DNA from: Anaerotruncus sp.
Lineage (GTDB): Bacteria > Bacillota > Clostridia > Oscillospirales > Ruminococcaceae
DNA: 64,000 nucleotides
Assembly: GCA_021770005.1 (NCBI GenBank)
Contig: JAETRV010000004.1
Coordinates: forward strand, 1-64,000
Direction of reading: 5' to 3'
Each line of letters opens with the position of its first letter. Position 1 is the first letter of the stretch. The notes under the pieces were generated by a model that was not told the DNA's origin, searched no databases, and saw only the letters and a program-made list of their open reading frames with translations. The position numbers and the translations under genes were made by a program. Positions 16,661-24,048 of the stretch are shown here, piece after piece.

Positions 16661-17050
16661 TTATTCCTGCTGTCCAGCCGAAAAAAGCAGTGGGGGCTCA
16701 TCAAAAACAATCCCTGCGATATTGATATTGACCCGAGAAACCGCAATCCCGGTCATATTCTGCACCGCTTCCTTCACTGCCGCCTGCACTTTTTCTGAGA
16801 CTTCCGGAATATTGACCCCCGCTTTTACATTCACATGAATGTCTATAATTGCGAGGTCATCATTCAGTTCGATCAAAATGGGGCGGGCCGACTGTTTTTT
16901 CAGCAGCCATCCTTTGATGTTTGAGGTAAACGAAGCCAATGAGTCGATCCCCTCAATCTCAAGCGCTGCATAGCGTGCAATGGTGGCGATCACCTCGCGG
17001 GAGATTTTCAGGTTCCCCGCGGTCTGATTACTTTCATGATGGTTGTGCAT
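16661..17050 (-). CDS. Asp23/Gls24 family protein
   Basis: 129-residue envelope-stress family protein (Pfam Asp23). Typical blocks are LKISREVIATIARYAALEIEGI (split about residues 13-34), LAIIDIHVNVKAGVNIPEVSEKVQ and the final VSRVNINIAGIVF. The N-terminus is His-rich (MHNHHE). In staphylococci Asp23 is tethered to the membrane by AmaP; no AmaP-like partner is seen here. ATG 17050 has AAGGAG seven bases upstream; upstream in-frame ATGs are too close to that site. In many Clostridia this gene precedes nusB, as here. Confidence 0.9.
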   Translation of the reverse strand: MHNHHESNQTAGNLKISREVIATIARYAALEIEGIDSLASFTSNIKGWLLKKQSARPILIELNDDLAIIDIHVNVKAGVNIPEVSEKVQAAVKEAVQNMTGIAVSRVNINIAGIVFDEPPLLFSAGQQE

Positions 17051-17073
17051 ATCCATTCTCCTTCTCTGGTTTC

Positions 17074-17256
17074 TCATTCAGAATAGAAGCTGCGATTACT
17101 TCGGACCCGCCTCTGCAATCCAGCATCCTGTGCAGTCTTTTCCATTGTCCCCCAAAATTCAAAAATGCCGGTGTCCTCTCCGAAACCGCGGAGCGATTCG
17201 GTGTAATTGACCATCGGAACGGGAGCGGGCAACTGCTCGTGGATCGTTCTGGCCAT
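17074..17256 (-). CDS. Uncertain small leader ORF (60 aa)
   Basis: An open frame of 60 codons between the promoter at 17276-17304 and the Asp23 gene, ending just before it. The product (starts MARTIHEQLPAPV) is mixed, with no motif I recognise. There is no ribosome binding site before ATG 17256, which lies only about a dozen bases from the expected transcript start. It may be a non-coding leader; the supporting point is only that the frame fills the leader and ends at the next RBS. Confidence 0.3.
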   Translation of the reverse strand: MARTIHEQLPAPVPMVNYTESLRGFGEDTGIFEFWGTMEKTAQDAGLQRRVRSNRSFYSE

Positions 17257-17275
17257 AACCCGGTATAATAGGGCT

Positions 17276-17304
17276 ATTATACCATGAATTTATTCAATCT
17301 TCAA
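17276..17304 (-). promoter_or_regulatory. Strong sigma-A-type promoter for the Asp23-nusB operon
   Basis: Minus strand TTGAAG (17299-17304), a 17-base spacer, TATAAT (17276-17281). Between 17305 and 17456 nothing else is recognisable. Confidence 0.75.
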
Positions 17305-17456
17305 CACCCCTCGAAGCCTTAATTTCAAGGTTCCATTGAGAAGCTGTGCCAATCGTCTCTACACACATCTCATCCCTTAAGATGGTGACATATTATAGCA
17401 TTAGCCTTTCTCTTCCTCAGAAATATATTCTAATATCTTTATGGTCCACTCTCTAA

Positions 17457-17495
17457 AATAAAGAGTATCCCATGCTGTGGGATACTCTTTATTTT
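17457..17495. terminator. Near-perfect long hairpin, possible bidirectional terminator
   Basis: AAGAGTATCCCA (17461-17472) and TGGGATACTCTT (17478-17489) pair perfectly around a 5-base loop, with AAATA/TATTT extending the stem. T-rich tracts follow in both directions. It separates the divergent Asp23 operon and XRE gene, so no known gene ends here; it may end a small RNA. Confidence 0.6.
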
Positions 17496-17538
17496 TATAG
17501 CTTATATCAGCTATATTATGATCTATATATATAAATTT

Positions 17539-17567
17539 TGCATAAAAAACGACAAAATTCTACAATT
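17539..17567 (+). promoter_or_regulatory. Promoter upstream of XRE regulator
   Basis: TTGCAT (17539-17544), a 17-base spacer, TACAAT (17562-17567), in AT-rich DNA about 110 bases before the gene. Confidence 0.5.
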
Positions 17568-17620
17568 GGAAGTCGATTTCCTTTATATTACATTTAATCT
17601 CCTATATTTTTAATATATAA

Positions 17621-17646
17621 AGCAGATATATACTATTCTATCTGCT
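17621..17646. promoter_or_regulatory. Inverted repeat, possible operator of the XRE regulator
   Basis: AGCAGATA (17621-17628) and TATCTGCT (17639-17646) form an 8-bp interrupted palindrome about 30 bases before the XRE start codon. Half-site spacing of about 18 bases centre to centre fits dimeric HTH binding; autoregulation is inference. Confidence 0.4.
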
Positions 17647-17675
17647 AAAAATCTATATAATAGGAGGTTTTCTTC

Positions 17676-17903
17676 ATGGCAAAGACCGTATTCTTCGACC
17701 ATAAAAAATTCGACCATGCAATCAAAGAATCGAACCTAAAGCAGGAACAACTTGCAGAGCACCTGAATATCTCCACTCGACATATACGAAACCTGAAAAG
17801 CGGAGACACTTCCGTGTCCGCCCCTCTTCTCTATAAAATCAGCCAAGAATTCCAAAAGCCTATGGAATACTTTCTTTCCTTCCAAGAGGAGGAAGCCGAA
17901 TGA
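17676..17903 (+). CDS. Small XRE-type HTH regulator
   Basis: 75-residue protein that is almost entirely one Cro/CI helix-turn-helix domain: LKQEQLAEHLNISTRHIRNL (residues 21-40) holds the two recognition helices. It has an acidic tail and no effector domain. AGGAGG precedes ATG 17676. The next gene starts within its stop codon (ATGA), so the two are translationally coupled. Probably a DNA-binding repressor; the inverted repeat upstream is a candidate target. Confidence 0.85.
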   Translation: MAKTVFFDHKKFDHAIKESNLKQEQLAEHLNISTRHIRNLKSGDTSVSAPLLYKISQEFQKPMEYFLSFQEEEAE

Positions 17904-18184
17904 AACAAAACATCTTCCTCACGTTCAGGATACCCATCGATTGCCTCCTGGGATTTTTCACTTATCGCAAACCCATGCGTGTCACAGAGATCATGATATA
18001 CCCGTCGCCCAATTACGGGGAAACCGGATATTACGTATGCCCGAAATGTAAAACCACCCTGGAGCGGGAATTCATGCATTTCTGCGACCGCTGCGGTCAA
18101 AGGCTGGACTGGTCAGATTACCGAAACGCCAAACCTGTCTACCCCAAACCACGCGCCAAGCCCATGCCTGATAAAAGCTTATAA
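17900..18184 (+). CDS. Zinc-ribbon protein of unknown function, partner of XRE gene
   Basis: 94-residue protein with CPKC (about 47-50) and CDRCG (about 62-66), spaced as a zinc ribbon (CPKCKTTLEREFMHFCDRCGQ region). The N-terminal half is hydrophobic/aromatic (FLTFRIPIDCLLGFF) and the tail is Pro/Lys rich. Coupled to the XRE gene by a 4-base overlap and closed by a terminator, giving a two-gene operon. Similar short zinc ribbons sit in many small Clostridial and phage operons; no function can be named. Confidence 0.65.
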   Translation: MKQNIFLTFRIPIDCLLGFFTYRKPMRVTEIMIYPSPNYGETGYYVCPKCKTTLEREFMHFCDRCGQRLDWSDYRNAKPVYPKPRAKPMPDKSL

Positions 18185-18186
18185 AG

Positions 18187-18253
18187 AAAAAAGCCCCTGA
18201 AGCGGGACCTTCTCTCAAAGATACATCCGCTCCGGGGGCTTTCTTTCGCGTTT
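18187..18253 (+). terminator. Terminator of the XRE/zinc-ribbon operon
   Basis: AAAGAAAAAAGCCCC and GGGGGCTTTCTTT pair, with an inner AGCGGGA/TCCGCT stem. It lies immediately after the zinc-ribbon stop. 18254-18497 shows no gene. Confidence 0.75.
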
Positions 18254-18497
18254 ATCCCTTTTGTTGCTGGTTGATACCGATACATTGGATGAAAGGTTGG
18301 ATGCTTTGTGCAGATGATTGACTGTAATATTGCCATGCTGTGTGAGCACTTCCCCACTCCCAAAGGCGGGAAAGGTAACAGCGTAACGGCATGTAGTAAT
18401 TAAAAATTTCTGTTTTGCTTGACTATCCGTGTCAGAAAACCTTTCAGGATGTGCATACTAAATATGGGAATTCGTTCCACACCATCTCTCCCACCGG

Positions 18498-18526
18498 TTG
18501 AAATCTTCATCCGGCTGTGCTATAAT
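18498..18526 (+). promoter_or_regulatory. Promoter for the toroid membrane protein
   Basis: TTGAAA (18498-18503), a 17-base spacer, TATAAT (18521-18526). It rules out any start codon before about 18530 for the following gene. Confidence 0.7.
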
Positions 18527-18626
18527 CATCAGAAATACATTTCCGCCGCAATCCTATGATTCTCTTGCGCGCGGATTTTCTCGCCTGAATCACGAAATGA
18601 ATCGGAGTGAAAGGAGGGCTTTAACC

Positions 18627-19898
18627 TTGTTAAAACGCCTTTGCGCACTGGTTTTAAGTCTCTCTGTCCTGTTTGGCGCCGCACTTCCTGTACAAGCACA
18701 GGACGATCAAGATCATAGAGTTTCCCCTGTCGCGGGGCAGACCTGGGAATATCTCAGCAATCAACCGGCCGGCCTATGGAGTATCTCCGTCTTTTCTCTC
18801 GGACAGCGGGAAATCCGAGAGGATGCCAAAGCCCGGCTTTACACGATGTTGGAAACCGGTCACTCCAACGGATTCCGGAAAGCGCACGACCTCGAACTTT
18901 CGATCCTTGCACTGGTGAAGCTTGGGCTGGACCCATCCTCTTACCAGAAAAACAACCTGCTTTCCACGCTTTCCTCCCATGAGGCCCTCTATGAGGACGG
19001 GCTGGAAAATGCGAGCCTCGCGCTAATGGCCTATACCGCGGCAGATAGCCCGATCTTTGAATCCGCGCGCAATTCCATCCCCGCAGTAACGGATTATCTG
19101 GTTTCTTCCCAGCAGCGTTCAGGTGGATTCGCTCCCACCGCCGGACGTGACCCGGATATCGTTGTCACCGCAGATGCGATCACCGCGCTCGCTCCGCAAA
19201 AGGAGGTCTCCTATGTCAGCTCTTCGCTGGACCGCGCACTTTCATGGCTCTCTGAACAGCAGAATCCGGATGGGACATTCAATGCGCAGGGTGGCCCTAA
19301 CTGCCGGGCAACCGCTGCGGTGCTGATCGCTCTGTCTACCTTGGGTATCCCCCTTGAGGATGAACGATTTGTCAAAGAGGAGGGGGATCTTCTTGATGCG
19401 CTCTTTCTCTTTCAGAACACTGATGGCGGCTTTGCGATGTTGATGGGGGAATCTTCCTCGGTCGAGGCGACCGAATACGCCGCTTTGGCGCTCTATGCCG
19501 AGCAAACGGGGCTCTCCCCCCACCTTGCACCCTCCCGCTATCCGGGATATGTCCCTTCTGAGCCGGAGCAGAAGCGCAGCGCTGTCATGTCTTATCTGCA
19601 ATTTCTGGTTGGTTTTCTCGGTATGCTGGCAATCATCTATGCCCTGTTGCTGCTCACCACCTGGATTGGTAAAAAGTGGGGCGATCGTAGAATTCCATTT
19701 TTTGGGAATCCCTACGATCTAGAGAGCAGTCCCGAAGCACAGGTGCGCCCGGACCAGCCGCCAGCGGAAGCACCGATGGAGACCATGGAAATCCATATCC
19801 CGATGCAGGCCGAGCTGCCCGACTTTGATACTATCCCGGAGATAGAACCTCCTTATCCACCTGAAACAGAACCGGGTGAAAAGGGCGCTCCCATGTGA
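18627..19898 (+). CDS. Secreted, membrane-anchored prenyltransferase/squalene-cyclase-like toroid protein
   Basis: 423 residues from TTG 18627, nine bases after AAAGGAGG and downstream of a strong promoter. A signal peptide (MLKRLCALVLSLSVLFGA, cleaved after VQAQ) leads to an extracellular alpha/alpha toroid of terpenoid-cyclase type; at least three repeats show the family turn: QQRSGGFAPT, QQNPDGTFNA and QNTDGGFAML. A membrane helix (LQFLVGFLGMLAIIYALLLL, about 328-347) and a ~70-residue Pro/Glu-rich cytosolic tail follow. Catalytic DxDD or QW cyclase motifs are absent, so an enzyme role is unlikely; related toroids bind ligands such as cobalamin in transcobalamin. A cobalamin transport locus lies 3 kb away but no direct link is shown. 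Confidence 0.75.
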   Translation: MLKRLCALVLSLSVLFGAALPVQAQDDQDHRVSPVAGQTWEYLSNQPAGLWSISVFSLGQREIREDAKARLYTMLETGHSNGFRKAHDLELSILALVKLGLDPSSYQKNNLLSTLSSHEALYEDGLENASLALMAYTAADSPIFESARNSIPAVTDYLVSSQQRSGGFAPTAGRDPDIVVTADAITALAPQKEVSYVSSSLDRALSWLSEQQNPDGTFNAQGGPNCRATAAVLIALSTLGIPLEDERFVKEEGDLLDALFLFQNTDGGFAMLMGESSSVEATEYAALALYAEQTGLSPHLAPSRYPGYVPSEPEQKRSAVMSYLQFLVGFLGMLAIIYALLLLTTWIGKKWGDRRIPFFGNPYDLESSPEAQVRPDQPPAEAPMETMEIHIPMQAELPDFDTIPEIEPPYPPETEPGEKGAPM

Positions 19899-19923
19899 GG
19901 AACGCCCCAGAAAGAATCTGATG

Positions 19924-20041
19924 CCTGTTGAGAAGCAGTTGCTTTTCAACAGGTACGATTTTATTATGATGCTTGTTGCCATAGTATGTGCAATTTTAGG
20001 TGAAGTGCAAGGCAGGCAGACACAGAGTGTCTGCCTGCCTT
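19924..20041. terminator. Two hairpins between convergent genes
   Basis: CCTGTTGA/TCAACAGG (about 19924-19953) is followed by a perfect 15-bp stem, AAGGCAGGCAGACAC-AGA-GTGTCTGCCTGCCTT (20009-20041, three-base loop). They lie between the toroid gene and the convergent LysR gene and probably stop both transcripts. Confidence 0.65.
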
Positions 20042-20054
20042 GATTCGCGATATG

Positions 20055-20117
20055 TAGAGCCTGTTCAAATTCTTTTGCAGAGAGTTTTTTTGTAAATAAG
20101 TCTCCCTATTACCGCCA
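20055..20117. repeat. Half copy of dispersed repeat
   Basis: TAGAGCCTGTTCA then AATTCTTTTGCAGAGAG and TTACCGCC closely follow the start of the repeat at 39899-39965. Only this end is present; the remainder is missing or replaced by the LysR gene end at 20122. Confidence 0.55.
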
Positions 20118-20121
20118 AAAT

Positions 20122-21072
20122 CTACCCTATCTCTGCGGCCTGTGTAGCGTCCTCTAGAAACTGCTTGACGCAGTGCGGCATATAGCGGTTTCGCTTATAG
20201 TAGAAGCAGATATCCCGTTGGGCGGCCTCACCTTCCAGCTTATAGTACACCATATCCGGATGGGGCAACGTGCTCCTTACCAGCGTATCGCTGACAAATG
20301 CAGCCCCCAGCCCGGCGCATGCCATATTATAGGAGGTGAGCTGCTGGTCAAGCGTCAGGATTGCGCGTGGGGTAAACCCATGCTCCCGGCAGAGGGACAG
20401 CGCACGCTCATGATTTTCGTCCCCCGGCCCCAACAGGATAAACGGGCAGTCCTGAAAAGCCTCCAGCGGAACTGCCGGGTAGCGGCGGTTGAGGTAGGCC
20501 CCGGAAGCGATATTATCAATGCTCTGCTGGAAAGCCAGGAGGTCTCTGTTCACCGGCCAACTTTTTGGGACAGCCAGGATGATATGTTCCTGCTGGAAGA
20601 GCAGCCGCTCGAACATCGCTTCCGGAAAACTGCTGTTTTCAATCACCAGGTCAATCACCCCATTCAGGAGCATCTCTTCCAGGCGCCCTTCCCCGCTCTC
20701 CATCACGTCAACCTCCACATAGGGAAACCGCTCCTTGTACCGGGCAATCAGAGAGGGAAGCAGATAAGAGGAAATCATTGCCCCGCTGCCGATGGTCAGA
20801 CGCCCGGTCTTGAGGTTCTGGCTGTCCGCGAGATAGTGGGAGAAGTTCTCCTGGATGGCAAGGATCTGTTCCACAGCGTGCAGATACTCCCTGCCCACAT
20901 CGGTGAGCTGGATTGGGGCGGTGCTGCGATCAAAGATGGGGGTGCCAACCTTATCCTCCACCCGCTTGATACTGTTGCTCAAAGCTGGCTGGGAGATATA
21001 CAGTTTTTTGGCCGCACTGGAAAAACTCCTCTCTTTCCAGACCGCGTAGACATATTCCATCCCGCGAAACAC
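20122..21072 (-). CDS. LysR-family transcriptional regulator
   Basis: 316 residues. The N-terminal winged HTH reads SFSSAAKKLYISQPALSNSIKRVE (split; about residues 17-40), followed by a linker helix and the two-lobed LysR substrate-binding domain from about residue 90 (TIGSGAMISSYLLPSL). GTG 21072 with GGGGAGGG upstream is the likely start. It is divergent from pepT with both promoters in a 237-base gap, the classic arrangement for LysR control of the neighbour. The inducer cannot be read from sequence; a peptide or amino acid is a guess from context. Confidence 0.9.
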   Translation of the reverse strand: MFRGMEYVYAVWKERSFSSAAKKLYISQPALSNSIKRVEDKVGTPIFDRSTAPIQLTDVGREYLHAVEQILAIQENFSHYLADSQNLKTGRLTIGSGAMISSYLLPSLIARYKERFPYVEVDVMESGEGRLEEMLLNGVIDLVIENSSFPEAMFERLLFQQEHIILAVPKSWPVNRDLLAFQQSIDNIASGAYLNRRYPAVPLEAFQDCPFILLGPGDENHERALSLCREHGFTPRAILTLDQQLTSYNMACAGLGAAFVSDTLVRSTLPHPDMVYYKLEGEAAQRDICFYYKRNRYMPHCVKQFLEDATQAAEIG

Positions 21073-21122
21073 AACGCATCCCTCCCCGGCGAGGTTCTCT
21101 TCTTGACCCTGAGATATAGTGC

Positions 21123-21152
21123 ATTATAACATAAAGAGAATATTTCCGTCAA
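21123..21152 (-). promoter_or_regulatory. Promoter of the LysR gene
   Basis: Minus strand TTGACG (21147-21152), an 18-base spacer, TATAAT (21123-21128). Confidence 0.6.
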
Positions 21153-21170
21153 TTTTATTTCTTCAAATAA

Positions 21171-21199
21171 TTGTGTTTTTCGTCGGATTATGTCATAAT
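21171..21199 (+). promoter_or_regulatory. Promoter of pepT
   Basis: TTGTGT (21171-21176), a 17-base spacer, CATAAT (21194-21199). The divergent LysR promoter lies 19 bases away. Confidence 0.55.
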
Positions 21200-21232
21200 A
21201 GAGGCAATGCAGTTTCAAAGAATGATTTGCCG

Positions 21233-21272
21233 ACCGCACATGTGCGGTTTTTCGGCGTATTGCGCCGAAAAA
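21233..21272 (+). promoter_or_regulatory. Tandem hairpins in the pepT leader, possible attenuator
   Basis: A perfect 16-base palindrome ACCGCACATGTGCGGT (21233-21248) runs into TTTT like an intrinsic terminator. It is immediately followed by and shares T residues with a second stem, TTTTTCGGCG-TATTG-CGCCGAAAAA (21248-21272). Formation of the two stems is partly exclusive. Confidence 0.4.
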
Positions 21273-21309
21273 CCAGCCCGAGACGAAGCCCGCAAAAGGA
21301 GGTTCCACG

Positions 21310-22530
21310 ATGCGTGCGTATGAGCGTTTTCTGGAATATGTAAAGATCTGGACCAGCAGTGAGCGATGCAGCGGGGAAGCGCCCTCCTCTCTGCGGCAGT
21401 TTGATCTAGCGCATCAGCTGGCTTTTGAACTGCGGGAACTGGGGCTGGAACAGGTGGGGGTGGATAACCACTGTTTTGTATACGGGTATCTGCCCGCTTC
21501 CGCTGGATGCGAAACCGCGCCCTGTCTGGGGCTGCTGGCCCATCTGGATACCCATCCGGATTGTCCTGGGCAGAATGTCCGCCCCCAGATCATCGAACGA
21601 TACGATGGGAAAGAGGTCGCTCTGGGGGATTCCGGATTGGTTCTGCGTCCTGCGGAATTCCCACATCTGCCATTACTGACCGGTCAGACCCTGCTGACCT
21701 CTAGTGGAGACACCCTGCTCGGCGCGGACGATAAAGCAGGGATCGCTGAAATTTTGACTGCATTGGAGCAAGTGATCTCCAACAGCAGAGCACACGGGCC
21801 TATCAGTGTTGTATTCATCCCGGATGAGGAGATCGGCAGCGGGACCGCCCATTTTGATCTGGAACGGTTTGGCGCCCGGTATGCCTACACCGTTGATGGG
21901 TGGGAAACCGGCGAGATTGAGATCGAAACCTTCTATGCGATACAGGCCAAAATCACCATCCGCGGGGTGAATATCCACACCGGGCATGCCAAGGGGATCA
22001 TGGTAAACGCCCTGCTGCTTGCAATGGAATTCTCCCATATGCTCCCGGCGGAGGAAATCCCGGCCCGCACAGAAGGGCGGGAAGGGTTTTTCCATCTGTT
22101 GCGCTCCCGAGGGACGGTAGAAGAGGCTGAACTGGTGTATAACCTGCGGGATTTTGAGCGCGGCGGGATGGAACGCCGGATCGGCCTGCTGCAACAAGCA
22201 GCCCAGGTGCTGAATGACCGCTATGGCCCGGACACCGTTTCGATCTCCTTTGTGGAGGAATATGCCAATATGGGGGAAGTGCTGAAACAACACCCCCAGT
22301 TGATCGAAAAAGCCTGTATTGCCTGCCGTCTGGCGGGCGTCGAGCCGATCCTGACGGCCGCACGAGGCGGGACGGATGGCGCACGGTTGAGCTTTGCCGG
22401 GGTCCCCTGCCCCAACCTCGGCGTCGGCGGCTGGGCGTATCACAGTCCACAGGAACATATCACTGTTGAAGCGATGGATCAGGTCAGCAGAATTCTGGAA
22501 GAACTGATCTGTCAGTTTGGGCAGGCTTGA
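21310..22530 (+). CDS. pepT: Peptidase T (tripeptide aminopeptidase), M20B family
   Basis: 406-residue zinc aminopeptidase removing the N-terminal residue of tripeptides in the cytoplasm. Zinc ligands and catalytic residues are visible: His78 and Asp80 in LAHLDTHPD, bridging Asp140 in LLGADDKAG, Glu173/Glu174 in IPDEEIGSG, Asp196 in YTVDGWETGE and a final His in YHSPQEH. The dimerisation domain lies between. Start ATG 21310 follows AAAAGGAGG. It stands alone and is divergent from a LysR gene that probably controls it. Confidence 0.94.
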   Translation: MRAYERFLEYVKIWTSSERCSGEAPSSLRQFDLAHQLAFELRELGLEQVGVDNHCFVYGYLPASAGCETAPCLGLLAHLDTHPDCPGQNVRPQIIERYDGKEVALGDSGLVLRPAEFPHLPLLTGQTLLTSSGDTLLGADDKAGIAEILTALEQVISNSRAHGPISVVFIPDEEIGSGTAHFDLERFGARYAYTVDGWETGEIEIETFYAIQAKITIRGVNIHTGHAKGIMVNALLLAMEFSHMLPAEEIPARTEGREGFFHLLRSRGTVEEAELVYNLRDFERGGMERRIGLLQQAAQVLNDRYGPDTVSISFVEEYANMGEVLKQHPQLIEKACIACRLAGVEPILTAARGGTDGARLSFAGVPCPNLGVGGWAYHSPQEHITVEAMDQVSRILEELICQFGQA

Positions 22531-22583
22531 CCTTCTTTTTGGCGCTCTCCTTCTCCTTATCAGGCAGGATCGATATCGCACCC

Positions 22584-22613
22584 TTGACAACCTGCTTTCC
22601 GCCCTTGTATAAT
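22584..22613 (+). promoter_or_regulatory. Promoter of the cobalamin transport operon
   Basis: TTGACA (22584-22589), an 18-base spacer, TATAAT (22608-22613), about 80 bases before the riboswitch aptamer. The leader between them contains two further small hairpins, such as GTGTGGGA/TCCCACAC. Confidence 0.75.
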
Positions 22614-22692
22614 AAAACTGCGCCGGAAAACCCTCTGCGCAGATGCCCCAGTGTGGGAACTCCCACACAGCGGCAGCCGACAATTGCATACG

Positions 22693-22871
22693 CATGGCAG
22701 TGCCGCAAGGCCTGACAGGGAATTTGTACCGTCGTCGCGTGAAGCACGTTTTGACGCTGGAATCAAAGCAGCCCCCGCTACTGTATGGAGGACGAGGTTC
22801 TAAAGATGTCACTGGGAAACCGGGAAGACCAGAACTGAGGATGAATCCGAGCCAGGAGACCTGCTGCCATG
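22693..22871 (+). ncRNA. Cobalamin (B12) riboswitch aptamer
   Basis: The closing P1 stem CATGGCAG (22693-22700)/CTGCCATG (22864-22871) encloses the conserved core: GACAGGGAATT, GCAGCCCCCGCTACTGTA, CACTGGGAAACCGGGAAG and the B12 box GAGCCAGGAGACCTGC. Order and spacing match the cobalamin class. It sits in the leader of a three-gene ABC importer and should lower its expression when adenosyl- or another cobalamin is plentiful, identifying the importer as a corrinoid system. Confidence 0.93.
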
Positions 22872-22912
22872 TGAGAAACAACGCTTTCGGTGGGAAAGCC
22901 GCGTGGTCAAAA

Positions 22913-22937
22913 TGCTGTGTCCAAACAGCGTTTTTTT
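22913..22937 (+). terminator. Riboswitch expression platform terminator
   Basis: TGCTGT and ACAGCG pair around a short loop and are followed by seven T residues (22931-22937). It lies 40 bases after the B12 aptamer and 76 before the first gene, fitting transcriptional attenuation. A competing stem CTTTC/GAAAG lies between. Confidence 0.7.
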
Positions 22938-23013
22938 GGCATACACGGACAGATCGAAAGATTTGTCTTTTTTTATTGTCTGCTGCATCAAAACAATCAA
23001 AGGAGGACATCCA

Positions 23014-24048
23014 ATGAAGACCACTCCGCTTTTCAAACTGGCCGCCGTGGCACTCAGCATCTCCCTGCTGACAGGTTGCGGCACACAGGCAAAGGAGCCG
23101 CAGACACCCGAGCCGGTATCGGCGTCAGAACCCGCTCCGACTTCTTCCGTCCCGGCGGATCAGGAACCCTATGAACCGGTCGTGATCCAGAACGGGGAGC
23201 GAACCATCACCTTCACTCAAATGCCCCAGAAGGTGCTCTGCTGCCACCTGTACGCGGCCGAAAATATGGTGATGCTGGGGTTGGAGCAGTACATCGCGGG
23301 AAAAAATGTCCCGGCCAACCCTGCCGAACTTCCGCTCGACGAGTTAAAGCCCAGATTTGAAGGGATTCCGGAGGTCGAACGTTCACATGAAAACGCGGTT
23401 GCGCTTGGGACCGATCTGGTAATCGGCCAGGTCAGCGCATTCAAGGAGGCTGGCTGGGGCAGCTACGAGCAGTTTGCGTCTAAGGGAATCCCCTGCTTGA
23501 CCATTTCGGGTACGCTGGTACAGGATGAGACGATCGAAAACGTCTATGAGGACATCGAAAATCTGGGAAAAATCTTCAAGGTAGAGGATCGTGCCGCGCA
23601 GCTGATTGCCAGCATTCAAGGACAGATCGCCGAGGTACAGGCGGCGGTGAAAGAGGTGCCCGAGGCAGAACGCATCAAGGTTTTTGTGCTGGACACCTTC
23701 AATGGCAATGAAATCTACACCACTTCCAGCGGGCTGCAAAGCAACCTGATCGAGCTGGCGGGCGGGGTCAACACCACCCGCGGGATGGCGGATTCCAGAT
23801 GGTTCCATACCAGTGTGGAAACGCTGGTGGAGACCAACCCGGACGTCATCATCCTGAACGACTACGGCGCGCAGACGATTACAGAAAAGCTTGATTTTCT
23901 CAACAGCAACCCCGCTTTGCAGGAGGTGGAAGCGGTCAAAAACCAGGCGTATCTGACCATCCCGCTCGTAGCTGTGATGCAGGATGTGCGCGCAGCGAGC
24001 GCCTGCCGCACCTTCGCGGAATACTTCTATCCGGAATGCTTCGCGTAA
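23014..24048 (+). CDS. Corrinoid ABC transporter substrate-binding lipoprotein (BtuF/FepB-like)
   Basis: 344 residues. A lipoprotein signal ending LLTGCG attaches Cys near residue 22 to the membrane, followed by a Ser/Pro/Glu linker and a class III periplasmic-binding-protein fold with the usual phrases FTQMPQKVLC, ALGTDLVIGQ and NPDVIILNDYG. AAAGGAGG stands before ATG 23014. Alone the family could be siderophore or cobalamin binding; the B12 riboswitch upstream makes corrinoid the better call. Its last bases overlap the permease start. Confidence 0.9.
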   Translation: MKTTPLFKLAAVALSISLLTGCGTQAKEPQTPEPVSASEPAPTSSVPADQEPYEPVVIQNGERTITFTQMPQKVLCCHLYAAENMVMLGLEQYIAGKNVPANPAELPLDELKPRFEGIPEVERSHENAVALGTDLVIGQVSAFKEAGWGSYEQFASKGIPCLTISGTLVQDETIENVYEDIENLGKIFKVEDRAAQLIASIQGQIAEVQAAVKEVPEAERIKVFVLDTFNGNEIYTTSSGLQSNLIELAGGVNTTRGMADSRWFHTSVETLVETNPDVIILNDYGAQTITEKLDFLNSNPALQEVEAVKNQAYLTIPLVAVMQDVRAASACRTFAEYFYPECFA

